A DNA stretch of 17,112 nt from JAAKFL01 sp964629645 (GTDB lineage Bacteria > Chlamydiota > Chlamydiia > Chlamydiales > SLFE01). The stretch's first letter is position 1, and every line of letters begins with the position of its first letter. The position numbers were made by a program, and so were the translations under genes. The notes beneath the pieces were generated by a model. It saw only the letters and a program-made list of their open reading frames with translations, was not told the origin of the DNA and ran no database searches. Shown here one piece after another: positions 6,787-13,494 of the stretch. The stretch spans positions 1 through 17,112 of the forward strand of contig CAZVSU010000056.1 of NCBI GenBank assembly GCA_964629645.1, read 5' to 3'.

Positions 6787-7107
6787 TTAGAAACCACTAA
6801 TCGGTTTTTCAATCAGCTTTTTCATCTTTTTGCCCGGAGTGAACTTAACCGCATAGCGAGCGGGGATTTCAATCGGTTCATCCGGCTTTTTGGGGTTGCG
6901 GCCAATTTTCTTTTTTCTTTCAACAACTTCAAAAACACCAAAATCACGGAACTCAAGACGCTCTCCTTCAGAAAGGCTTGCGGTCATTTTGTCCAAAAAT
7001 GACTGAATGACGGCGCGGACGTCATTGGGATGCATTTTCTTCTCTTGTGATATGGTATTGATGAGCTTTTTCTTGGTCATCGTTTTTTTCTTGGTCAAAG
7101 TAGCCAT
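6787..7107 (-). CDS. hup: HU/IHF-family nucleoid DNA-binding protein
   Basis: Small dimeric protein that bends and compacts DNA. The product (106 residues from ATG 7107) has the two N-terminal helices (KKLINTISQEKKMHPNDVRAVIQSFLDKM), the beta-sheet segment LEFRDFGVFEVVERKKK, and the HU signature GRNPKKPDEPIEIPARYAVKF that forms the DNA-embracing arms. It closely resembles the single Chlamydia HU (CT267) as I remember it, including the opening MAT and the TKKKLI that follows. Compared with that, the N-terminus carries an extra TKKKTM from an 18-base tandem duplication. The ATG at 7107 has AGGAG (7118-7122) ten bases upstream. A TTG at 7113 is in frame but only four bases from AGGAG. A third choice, ATG 7080, has no ribosome site. 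It has its own strong promoter and terminator, so it is monocistronic. Confidence 0.95.
   Translation of the reverse strand: MATLTKKKTMTKKKLINTISQEKKMHPNDVRAVIQSFLDKMTASLSEGERLEFRDFGVFEVVERKKKIGRNPKKPDEPIEIPARYAVKFTPGKKMKKLIEKPISGF
7067..7097 (-). repeat. 18-base tandem duplication in the hup 5' coding end
   Basis: The 13-base string TGACCAAGAAAAA occurs twice on the minus strand (7097-7085 and 7079-7067) at an offset of exactly 18 bases, so the reading frame is kept. It encodes TKKK-T-M-TKKK near the start of HU and moves the first conserved helix six residues further from the start. Slippage or unequal exchange over the A-rich unit is the likely origin. Confidence 0.75.
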
Positions 7108-7127
7108 GTTCAAGAAACTCCTAATTT

Positions 7128-7146
7128 AAACATCACTCTTATGTTT
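7128..7146 (-). other. Small hairpin in the hup leader
   Basis: AAACAT (7146-7141 on the minus strand reads AAACAT; its partner ATGTTT is at 7133-7128) can pair around a 7-base loop, ending five bases before the AGGAG of hup. The stem is AT-rich and weak. It might influence ribosome access, but it could equally be chance. The rest of the 147-base predicted leader (7108-7254) shows no recognisable riboswitch. Confidence 0.25.
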
Positions 7147-7260
7147 TCTGACATTGTCATATCTTACTCATTTTCAAGCAAGTCTTTCTTTTGTTCGCCT
7201 TTTCTCCAGTGGATGATGATCCTTTTCGAATCAGAGAACGTTCGACTCTCTAATTAGCAC

Positions 7261-7313
7261 ATAATAATGATCTTAACTTTCGGTTCAAGAATAATTTTAA
7301 AAAAAAATTTTGC
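7261..7313 (-). promoter_or_regulatory. Strong hup promoter with UP element
   Basis: On the minus strand TTGAAC (7288-7283), a 16-base spacer and TATTAT (7266-7261) form a good sigma70/sigma66 promoter; transcription would start near 7254. Directly upstream, 7313-7292 contains AAAA, nine Ts and AAAA. Aligned base by base, it fits the bacterial UP-element consensus NNAAAWWTWTTTTNNNAAANNN at every fixed position and ends three bases before the -35 box. UP elements bind the alpha-subunit C-terminal domain of RNA polymerase and boost transcription, which suits an abundant nucleoid protein. Confidence 0.65.
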
Positions 7314-7366
7314 TCTCTGACATTACCTCTAACAGGGGTCGACAAAACGCTATTTTTGCCGTGCGG

Positions 7367-8074
7367 TCAGGTTAATTGCTCTCCTCGCTTGGCATTAATT
7401 TCTTCATCGAGAAACTTTAAGCATTCGAGACGATCTTCGGGAGAAAGCTCAAAAAGTTTTCTTATGACATGCAGCATTTGGACTTCGGAGCCGAGCATTG
7501 GATCGTCGCTGCGATGCGGAGGTTCTAAAACCACGATATCTTCCGCCCGACTGCCCGGATAAGTCATATCATCGGAGACAGCATACCAGTATTGGCCTGA
7601 GGGGATCTTTGCTTTCATCCTTTCGGCCACGCAGCGTGGAAGGTGAGATCGACACGATATTTGGTAAATTTCGGTACATCCCGCATCGGCGAAAAACGTG
7701 ATCGCATGTTCGACTTCCTGCGCAGTGTTTCGAGAGATTGTGTCGCAGTAGATATTTCGAATGAGCGCCAATAGTTTGCTGAATGCTTCTCCTTGAAACT
7801 TGATGTGGTTGCAGATGATGGGGAAGGCGTCGAGCTCGGAAATGTGATCGAGCAGGAAGTTTTTCATACGCTGCGCTTCTACGATCCCCTCTTTTTCCGA
7901 GGCGCCGGAGCCGAAAACAACCGTTTTGACATTCTCCGGGCCCCTCTCAAGAATTTCGAGCACCAATCTTGTCAATGAGCCCAGCTTATTGTTTTCAGGA
8001 TCGCCCCAGACAAGTCGCTCCCAATCGACTGTTCCGACATGACGCCCGTGAACAAATATCCCAATCGCTCCCAT
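7367..8074 (-). CDS. YdcF/DUF218-like protein of unknown function
   Basis: The 235-residue product resembles the DUF218 (YdcF/ElyC/SanA) fold. VVFGSGASEKEGIVEAQRM matches the glycine-containing strand plus the EA-R helix. DTISRNTAQEVEHA matches the family E/D-x-x-S-x-N-T-x-x-N/E segment. CRSHLPRC matches the T-S-x-H-x-x-R stretch. The N-terminus (GAIGIFVHGRHVG) starts directly with the first strand; there is no signal peptide or membrane anchor, so unlike ElyC or SanA it should be cytosolic. A helical, charged C-terminus (about 190-235) follows. Members are linked to envelope stress or nucleotide binding, but no reaction can be assigned. The start ATG at 8074 shares one base with the tyrS stop (TGATG), with GGAAGGG just upstream; a TTG one codon earlier is less likely. 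Last gene of the rlmN-uvrC-tyrS run. No clear terminator follows it. Confidence 0.75.
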   Translation of the reverse strand: MGAIGIFVHGRHVGTVDWERLVWGDPENNKLGSLTRLVLEILERGPENVKTVVFGSGASEKEGIVEAQRMKNFLLDHISELDAFPIICNHIKFQGEAFSKLLALIRNIYCDTISRNTAQEVEHAITFFADAGCTEIYQISCRSHLPRCVAERMKAKIPSGQYWYAVSDDMTYPGSRAEDIVVLEPPHRSDDPMLGSEVQMLHVIRKLFELSPEDRLECLKFLDEEINAKRGEQLT

Positions 8075-9354
8075 CAAGCCCTTCCGTTTAAACGGACCAA
8101 ATACTTATTCTTTTTCCCTATCGCAAGCAGAAGAAGTTCGCCGTCGATGAGGTCCTCTTCTTGAAGAGTTTGCTCCTCTTCAGCCACTTTTTTGTTGTTG
8201 AGGTAGACGCCGCCGCCGCGGATCAAACGCCTAACTTCACCTTTACTGGAACGAATGCCGAGATTCACGATACAATCAACCAGCTTTCTTTCCAGGTAGT
8301 CGTCCAACGATCCGGAAAAAGTAGGCATTTCTTTTGCAAGCGCTTCCAGGGTTTGCCGGTCAAGACTCGTCTCGGCTCCGGGAGACATTCCCTCCGTGAT
8401 CCGAAGCGCTTGCTGAAGGCCCGCTTCGCCATGAATCATCCTCGTCACCTCCTCGGCAAGACGCCTTTGGGCTGTGTTGGGGATATACCCTTGCTCGGAC
8501 ATGCTTTTTTCGATCCGACCGATCTCCTCCAGATCCATGAAAGTGATCATCTTCATAAGCCTGATCACATCGGCGTCGGGTATCCTCACCAAATACTGGT
8601 AGAAATCGTAGGAAGAAAGCCTATCGGGCGATAGCCATATCGCTCCGTTTTCACTCTTTCCAAACTTCTTGCCGTCGCTCCTTGTGAGAAGAGGAAATGT
8701 GATGCCATAGACTTGCCTTGCTGTTTCCCGTCTCGTGAGATCAATTCCGGCGACGATGTTCCCCCATTGGTCCGAGCCCCCGCACTGAACCGACACGCCA
8801 TGCTTTGAAAACAGGTGATAAAAATCATAACCCTGAAGGAGCTGATAGGTAAACTCGGTGAAGCTCATTCCTTCTTCGCTTTCAAGCCTGGTCTTAACCG
8901 ATTCTTTCGAGAGCATGGGCCCCATACGAAACTTTTTGCCGATATCTCTTAAAAACGGAAGCAGGCCGAACCCTTCGAACCAATCGTGATTATTCAGAAC
9001 GACAGGCTGAGGCAAAGAACCCTCAAATGAGAGAACCGTTTGAAGATTCTTTTGGATCCCGGCAAGATTTCTCCGAATGGTGACTTCATCCAAAAGAGGG
9101 CGCTCATGACTTTTCCCTGAAGGGTCGCCGATCATTCCGGTCGCGCCTCCAACGATGGCATAAGGGGTGTGGCCTAGTTTCTGAAACCAAGCGAGCACAA
9201 TAATGGGAACCAGATTGCCTAAATGAAGCGATTCAGCCGTCGGGTCGAAACCGCAGTAGATCTTTCGAGGTGTTTTCAGATGATCCGTGATTTCATCGTG
9301 AGTGACGGCTTCAAGCAAGCCTCGCGCTTTTAACAATTCGATAATGTTGTCCAT
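8074..9354 (-). CDS. tyrS: Tyrosyl-tRNA synthetase
   Basis: Class Ic aminoacyl-tRNA synthetase that charges tRNA-Tyr in the cytosol. The 426-residue product is of standard bacterial length. The Rossmann fold begins with CGFDPTAESLHLGN, where HLGN (44-47) is the HIGH motif. VGGATGMIGDPSGKS and QCGGSDQWGNIVAGID form the tyrosine pocket. KFGKS (230-234) is the KMSKS loop, of the KFGKS-type TyrRS group. A C-terminal S4 RNA-binding domain (about 355-425: VNLGIRSSKGEVRRLIRGGGVYLNNKKV) binds the tRNA. The ATG at 9354 lies five bases after the uvrC stop. AAGGA is twelve bases upstream, inside the end of uvrC, which is a long spacing. It is the third gene of the rlmN-uvrC-tyrS-YdcF run, and its stop overlaps the next start by one base. 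Confidence 0.97.
   Translation of the reverse strand: MDNIIELLKARGLLEAVTHDEITDHLKTPRKIYCGFDPTAESLHLGNLVPIIVLAWFQKLGHTPYAIVGGATGMIGDPSGKSHERPLLDEVTIRRNLAGIQKNLQTVLSFEGSLPQPVVLNNHDWFEGFGLLPFLRDIGKKFRMGPMLSKESVKTRLESEEGMSFTEFTYQLLQGYDFYHLFSKHGVSVQCGGSDQWGNIVAGIDLTRRETARQVYGITFPLLTRSDGKKFGKSENGAIWLSPDRLSSYDFYQYLVRIPDADVIRLMKMITFMDLEEIGRIEKSMSEQGYIPNTAQRRLAEEVTRMIHGEAGLQQALRITEGMSPGAETSLDRQTLEALAKEMPTFSGSLDDYLERKLVDCIVNLGIRSSKGEVRRLIRGGGVYLNNKKVAEEEQTLQEEDLIDGELLLLAIGKKNKYLVRLNGRA
8083..8096. repeat. 14-bp perfect palindrome at the end of tyrS
   Basis: TCCGTTTAAACGGA is self-complementary over 14 bases. It encodes part of the last residues of TyrS (RLNG) and ends nine bases before the start of the YdcF-like gene. 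It could form a cruciform in DNA, but an RNA hairpin of an even palindrome has no loop and would open in the middle. Coding constraint alone could explain it. Confidence 0.5.
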
Positions 9355-9359
9355 GAAAA

Positions 9360-11186
9360 CTATCGGTCCTTATTTTTAAAATGATCGTAGATCACTTGAG
9401 CATCCCTTTCAGAAATTTTAGGCACTTCTTTCAATTGATCGATGGTCGCATTTTGAATCCGTTTTAAACTTCCTAAAGACGTTAACAGATTCTTTTTTTT
9501 GACATCCCCAATGCCCGGTATCGCGTCGAGTGCGCTTGTAAGGCGGCTTTGACTGCGCCTTTTCTGTTGAAACGTCAAGACAAACCGGTGCGCTTCGTCC
9601 CGGATCTTTTGCAACAGAAAAAGAACGGAGGAATTACGGGGAAATGAAAGGGGGTCTTTGACGTTTGGCAAACACACTTTTTCCGCGGTCTGTCCTTTAT
9701 CGTGTCTCCCTTTTTCTTTGACAAGAGACACAACATCGACAGAGATAATATTGAGGTCTTTTAACACTCTTAAAGCCACATTCAACTGCCCCTTTCCACC
9801 ATCCACGATCAGAAGATCGGGGAGCTCATCTTTTTCCAGTTTCGCATACCGCCTGGTCAGCGCTTCGTACATAGCGCCGTAATCATCGCCGGGCTTTGCG
9901 GCCTTGATTTTGTATTTTCTGTAGTGCTGCTTGTCGGGCTTGCCATCGGTATAGACGACAACAGCGGAAACCGGTTCGGTTGTGGAAAGGCTTGAATTAT
10001 CGATGCATTCGATTCGCTTCGGGAAATGATTCAACTTTAACCTTTCTTGCGTTTCCAAAAGAGTTTTTTCCAAAATAGCAGCCTGATCCCTTTCTCTGTG
10101 AAAATAGGCCTTCGCATTGTCGCTTGCCAAAGAAACGGCCGATTTTTTGTGCCCTTTTGTCGGCGCGTGAAGCGCCACTTTCCTGGGGCGATCTTGCGAA
10201 AGGAGTTCAGTTAGACTCTCCATCTCATTTAAACGCGAGGGGATTAAGATTTCGTGCGGGAGTGAGGGCTCGTTTGGGTAATGCTGCATCACAAAACTTC
10301 CCAACAGCTCTTCATCATCTTGCACAACTTGCGAGAACCCGAAATGGCGGACACCCGTCAATGTGCCTGCGCGGTAGACCATTTTCGTGAGGGCCACTTC
10401 GCCCCCTTCTCTAAAAATCCCAATCGCATCAGCGTCCACCCCAAGGGGCTTGTCGACACTTTGCTTCTCGATCGTCCGTTGGATGCTTTTAATTTTCTGG
10501 TGAATTTCGCCCGCTTTTTCGAACTGCATTTTTTCCGAAGCTTCCGCCATCTCTTTTTCAAGGTCATCGATCACGTCTTGGCTTTGCCCTTTCAGAAATT
10601 TTATGAGTTCTTTTAAATGGTGGTCGTATTCCTCATGGGTACATTTTCCCACGCAAGGGGCGATGCATCGCTTCATCTCGTAGAGAATGCATGGCCTCGA
10701 CCGCCTCGCAAACTCTTGGTCGGAACATTCTCTGACGGGAAAAATTTTTTGCAAAAGTTCAAGTGTTTCACGGGCGGCATAGGCGCTTGTGTAGGGACCG
10801 AAATAGATGCCGTCTGGTTTTGGTTTGCCTTTATAGCGCACGATGCTGACCATCGGCCATTCGTGCTTGGTGTTGACTTTTAGAGCAATGAACGTTTTGT
10901 CGTCCTTTAGGAGAACATTGTAGCGCGGTTTATGGCGCTTGATGAGCGTATTTTCTAAAAGAAGGGCCTCTTTTTCTGATGTGACAACGATTGTCTCGAC
11001 GTCATTGACCTTTGAGATCAAATAGGGGATCATCGGACGGCCGTCGCCGCCGGAGAAATATTGGGTCACTCTATCGCGGAGATTTTTGGCCTTTCCGACA
11101 TAGAGCACAGTTCCCTTCTGGTCACGCATGAGATAAACGCCGGGACCGGACGAAAACTCTTTGATTTTTTTTACATCAAACGTCAT
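9360..11186 (-). CDS. uvrC: Excinuclease ABC subunit C
   Basis: Makes both incisions in nucleotide excision repair after UvrA/UvrB find the lesion. The 608-residue product has an N-terminal GIY-YIG nuclease (about 14-90: GPGVYLMRD, VLYVGKAKNLRDRV). A central UVR motif for UvrB contact follows (about 205-240: EKEMAEASEKMQFEKAGEI). The C-terminal RNase H-like nuclease has D396, D435, D462 and H533 at the spacing of E. coli D399, D438, D466 and H538, and a tandem helix-hairpin-helix (about 550-605: IPGIGDVKKKNLL) binds DNA. After D396 the usual D-I-S-H is D-N-S-S, so the histidine is serine. The four-cysteine region around 155-180 (CSDQ, CILYE, CIAP, CGKC-like) is present. The ATG at 11186 overlaps the rlmN stop as ATGA, indicating coupled translation. 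Confidence 0.97.
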   Translation of the reverse strand: MTFDVKKIKEFSSGPGVYLMRDQKGTVLYVGKAKNLRDRVTQYFSGGDGRPMIPYLISKVNDVETIVVTSEKEALLLENTLIKRHKPRYNVLLKDDKTFIALKVNTKHEWPMVSIVRYKGKPKPDGIYFGPYTSAYAARETLELLQKIFPVRECSDQEFARRSRPCILYEMKRCIAPCVGKCTHEEYDHHLKELIKFLKGQSQDVIDDLEKEMAEASEKMQFEKAGEIHQKIKSIQRTIEKQSVDKPLGVDADAIGIFREGGEVALTKMVYRAGTLTGVRHFGFSQVVQDDEELLGSFVMQHYPNEPSLPHEILIPSRLNEMESLTELLSQDRPRKVALHAPTKGHKKSAVSLASDNAKAYFHRERDQAAILEKTLLETQERLKLNHFPKRIECIDNSSLSTTEPVSAVVVYTDGKPDKQHYRKYKIKAAKPGDDYGAMYEALTRRYAKLEKDELPDLLIVDGGKGQLNVALRVLKDLNIISVDVVSLVKEKGRHDKGQTAEKVCLPNVKDPLSFPRNSSVLFLLQKIRDEAHRFVLTFQQKRRSQSRLTSALDAIPGIGDVKKKNLLTSLGSLKRIQNATIDQLKEVPKISERDAQVIYDHFKNKDR

Positions 11187-12253
11187 GACGCTTTTTGATT
11201 CAATTCGCTCTCTTCTTGCAAAGCCAGTTGTCCACAGGCCGCCGCGATGTCGTCACCCTTCGTGAATCGGCATGTCACCGTGATGTTGCCTTTCTGAAGG
11301 AGATGCATAAAACGGTGAATCGTTTTTGTTGCCGGACGTTTTAATCTGACGCCGGGAACAGGATTGTAAGGAATAAGATTGACCGTGCAAGGTTTGTTTT
11401 GCAACAATTTTGATAATTCTTCTGCATGGTGATCCTGATCGTTGATGTCCTTAATCAAAATATACTCGTAGGTCGTATTGCGCTTAGTTTTTTCCGCGTA
11501 CATTTCAATGGCACAAAGGATATCGTCTAAGGAATACTTCCTCGCATAAGGGATGATCTTCTTACGCACGTGCTGATTAGGGGCATGGAGCGATAGGACA
11601 AGGCTCACTTTTAAGTCTTCTTCAACCATTTTTCTTATTCCATCGACGATACCGACAGTGGAGACAGTGACTCGTCTTTGGGAGAGGCCGAAAAGCTCGT
11701 CGCTGCAGAGCTGTTTGATCGACTGGATCACGGCGCCATAATTTTCGAGCGGCTCGCCCATTCCCATGTAGACAACGTGGGTCACAGCCTCTTTTACCTT
11801 CGTGAGTTCATAATGAATCATCATCACTTGCGCCACAATTTCGGAAGCAGAGAGATGGCGAATAAACCCTTTCTGTCCCGATGCGCAAAACGCACATCTC
11901 GCGGGGCAGCCGACCTGGGAAGACACGCAAACAGTTCGCCTTTTGTCCGAGCGGATCAAAACCGATTCAACAAGCGCGCCGTCGCTCAGTCTCCAGAGAA
12001 ACTTTGTCGTTTCGCCGTCTTGAGATTCTGTCTTTCTGACCAGTTCTAAGGCGCTTAATGTGAATTGCAGGCTTAATTGTTTTTTGAGTCCTTGTCCGAG
12101 GTTGGTCATTTTTTCCCAATTCAGAACCCCTTGCCTATAGACCCAGTCGAAAATTTGCGTTTTTCGGTAGGCCGCGTGATTTCTCTCAGCAAGCCAGGAT
12201 TCCAGTTCTTTAGGTGTGATTTGAAAAAAGTGTGTCATACGTTCAGCTATCAT
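11183..12253 (-). CDS. rlmN: Dual-specificity rRNA/tRNA adenine C2-methyltransferase
   Basis: Radical SAM enzyme that methylates C2 of A2503 in 23S rRNA and A37 in some tRNAs, tuning ribosome accuracy. The 356-residue product carries the 4Fe-4S motif C116-x3-C120-x2-C123 in GCPARCAFCASG. C109 corresponds to E. coli C118. C340 in DDIAAACGQLA corresponds to the methyl-carrying C355, so all functional cysteines are present. GMGEPLENY and NLIPYNPVPG are also family segments. The ATG at 12253 has no obvious ribosome site; a second ATG five codons later (12238) is equally unmarked. First gene of the minus-strand rlmN-uvrC-tyrS-YdcF run. The upstream TATACT (12282-12277) may be its -10 box, but I find no good -35 partner. 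Confidence 0.96.
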   Translation of the reverse strand: MIAERMTHFFQITPKELESWLAERNHAAYRKTQIFDWVYRQGVLNWEKMTNLGQGLKKQLSLQFTLSALELVRKTESQDGETTKFLWRLSDGALVESVLIRSDKRRTVCVSSQVGCPARCAFCASGQKGFIRHLSASEIVAQVMMIHYELTKVKEAVTHVVYMGMGEPLENYGAVIQSIKQLCSDELFGLSQRRVTVSTVGIVDGIRKMVEEDLKVSLVLSLHAPNQHVRKKIIPYARKYSLDDILCAIEMYAEKTKRNTTYEYILIKDINDQDHHAEELSKLLQNKPCTVNLIPYNPVPGVRLKRPATKTIHRFMHLLQKGNITVTCRFTKGDDIAAACGQLALQEESELNQKAS

Positions 12254-12342
12254 AATACGTTAAGGATAAAAAATATAGTATAAATTTGAGAAATTGTCTG
12301 ATTATGTTAAAAGTAAAGAATAGCAGAACTAAGGAGTCAACC
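12254..12342. promoter_or_regulatory. AT-rich divergent region between rlmN and a secreted peptide gene
   Basis: This 89-base gap must hold the starts of both divergent transcripts. It contains -10-like boxes on the two strands that overlap each other: TATAAA (12279-12284, plus) and TATACT (12282-12277, minus). Neither has a convincing -35 box at normal spacing. AAGGAG (12331-12336) is a strong ribosome binding site six bases before the ATG at 12343. Confidence 0.35.
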
Positions 12343-12555
12343 ATGAAAAAAACAATCATCGCAACTTTCGTTGTTAGTCTTTTTTTAAACGCGCTTCCCA
12401 TCTCCCTCTCAGCGCAATGCGTCGAAGGGGGTAAGTGCCCCCGTGAGATGGTCGAACGGCTTCGCAAGGAAAAGCAGGAAGAGCGAAAGCGTCTGAAGAT
12501 GATGCAAAAATATGAGATCATCGATGAGGACACCGAAGAGGCTTCCGCTAGCTGA
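12343..12555 (+). CDS. Small secreted peptide of unknown function
   Basis: A 70-residue protein not recognised as a known family. It begins with a classic Sec signal peptide: MKKT, a hydrophobic core (IIATFVVSLFLNALPI) and S-L-S-A before Q24, a good signal peptidase I site. The residue before C25 is glutamine, so it is not a lipobox. The mature part would be about 47 residues. It has two cysteines close together (C25 and C31, C-x5-C), then a highly charged helix rich in Lys, Arg and Glu with methionines, and an acidic end. The cysteines could form an intramolecular or intermolecular disulfide in the periplasm. AAGGAG six bases before the ATG strongly marks the start. The 3' end overlaps the convergent glycosyltransferase gene by eight bases. 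Confidence 0.8.
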   Translation: MKKTIIATFVVSLFLNALPISLSAQCVEGGKCPREMVERLRKEKQEERKRLKMMQKYEIIDEDTEEASAS

Positions 12556-13375
12556 CGTCTGTGAACGCTGAGCGAACCCCCTGAAGCCATAGCTTGAGAA
12601 TACGAACAGTATCTTTTTGGATAAAGAGCCATTTGATTGCTTTCCAAAAACCGAAATGGTGATACACGACGCTGAATGTTTCTTTAAAATGAATGATCAC
12701 GTATTTCAATTTCAAGGGCTTCAGCTCGAAGTCGATCATGACGTGATTTGTGGCGGCGGCCTGAAGACCCGGCGATAAAACAAAGCGGCAGAAAAGATCG
12801 AGCTCTCCCCTCAGCTTATATTTTGTCTTGAATTTCCCGATAATCCGAAAAAGATCTTTATGGAACCACATCGACTGGACCGCAGAAGGCTGCAGTCCTT
12901 TTTGGAGCAGTTTCGCCGATAGGTCTCTTTTAATGACTCTTGGCTCGGAGATGCCGTGCCGAAGGAGCGAAGCCCCGTACACCAAATGGGGTTTATCATG
13001 CTCAACTGCCAAGTCCATAATCGTTTTGATCGTATTCACTGAAAGGTAGTAGTCTCCGGGAGATAAAAAATTGATGTATTCCCCTGTTGCCAAAGAAATT
13101 CCTTTATTCATCATTTCGTAGAGCTGATAGGTGGTCACAGAACAGATGCGGATTCTGGGATCGAAAAAACTGTTGACGATTTCCAAGGTTTTATCGGACG
13201 ATCCCGCATCGACAAGAATCACTTCAAAATCGGGATATGACTCGTTTAAGACGTGCCTGAGCGTTTTGGCAATATTTTGAGAACTATTGAACGTCGGAAT
13301 CACAATCGACACTTTGGGGTATAAGTAGTCAAAGTACTCCGACCCCCTCGGGACAGAAGCCCTTTTATTCTCCAT
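12548..13375 (-). CDS. Family 2 glycosyltransferase
   Basis: A 275-residue protein with the GT-A fold of family 2, WcaE-like in layout. The nucleotide-binding start is VSIVIPTFNSS (22-32), then VDAGSSDKT with D56 and D61. LYEMMNKGISLATGEYINFL (85-104) is the characteristic M-N-K-G-I helix, ending in SPGD (D108), where most members have a D-x-D or N-S-G-D type metal site. The C-terminal part is basic and amphipathic (KAIKWLFIQKDTVRILKLWL) and could sit on the inner membrane. It probably transfers a sugar to a lipopolysaccharide or other surface glycan; donor and acceptor cannot be told. The ATG at 13375 has AAGGAGG (13386-13380) four bases upstream, a very strong ribosome site. It stands alone, without other glycan genes beside it, and overlaps the secreted-peptide gene tail to tail. 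Confidence 0.85.
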   Translation of the reverse strand: MENKRASVPRGSEYFDYLYPKVSIVIPTFNSSQNIAKTLRHVLNESYPDFEVILVDAGSSDKTLEIVNSFFDPRIRICSVTTYQLYEMMNKGISLATGEYINFLSPGDYYLSVNTIKTIMDLAVEHDKPHLVYGASLLRHGISEPRVIKRDLSAKLLQKGLQPSAVQSMWFHKDLFRIIGKFKTKYKLRGELDLFCRFVLSPGLQAAATNHVMIDFELKPLKLKYVIIHFKETFSVVYHHFGFWKAIKWLFIQKDTVRILKLWLQGVRSAFTDVS

Positions 13376-13432
13376 GGATCCTCCTTAAGGGAACAAGGTA
13401 TCTCAAGAACGAATTTTCAACACTATTAAATG

Positions 13433-13461
13433 TTGCTGCAAAAGGCAATGAGAGATAAACT
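13433..13461 (+). promoter_or_regulatory. Possible glyQS promoter
   Basis: In the 119-base gap between the divergent glycosyltransferase and glyQS, TTGCTG (13433-13438), a 17-base spacer and TAAACT (13456-13461) give a moderate sigma70/sigma66 match. Transcription would start near 13468, a leader of about 27 bases. No Shine-Dalgarno sequence is visible before the ATG at 13495. I see no T-box-like structure in this short leader. Confidence 0.35.
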
Positions 13462-13494
13462 TTCTTATTAAATCTTACCTTAACGACGCTTGAT

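Noticed and set aside
7325..7339. Stem-loop after the YdcF-like gene as a terminator with the T9 run
   Set aside because: The stem has a mismatch and the T-run is about 18 bases away. The A/T block is better explained as the UP element of the hup promoter.
8161..8634. A 157-codon plus-strand open frame opposite tyrS
   Set aside because: Shadow of the S4 and catalytic regions of tyrS; no start signal and no recognisable domain.
12419..12437. Lipoprotein cleavage before C25 of the secreted peptide
   Set aside because: The residue before the cysteine is glutamine, which does not fit a lipobox; S-L-S-A before Q24 fits signal peptidase I.
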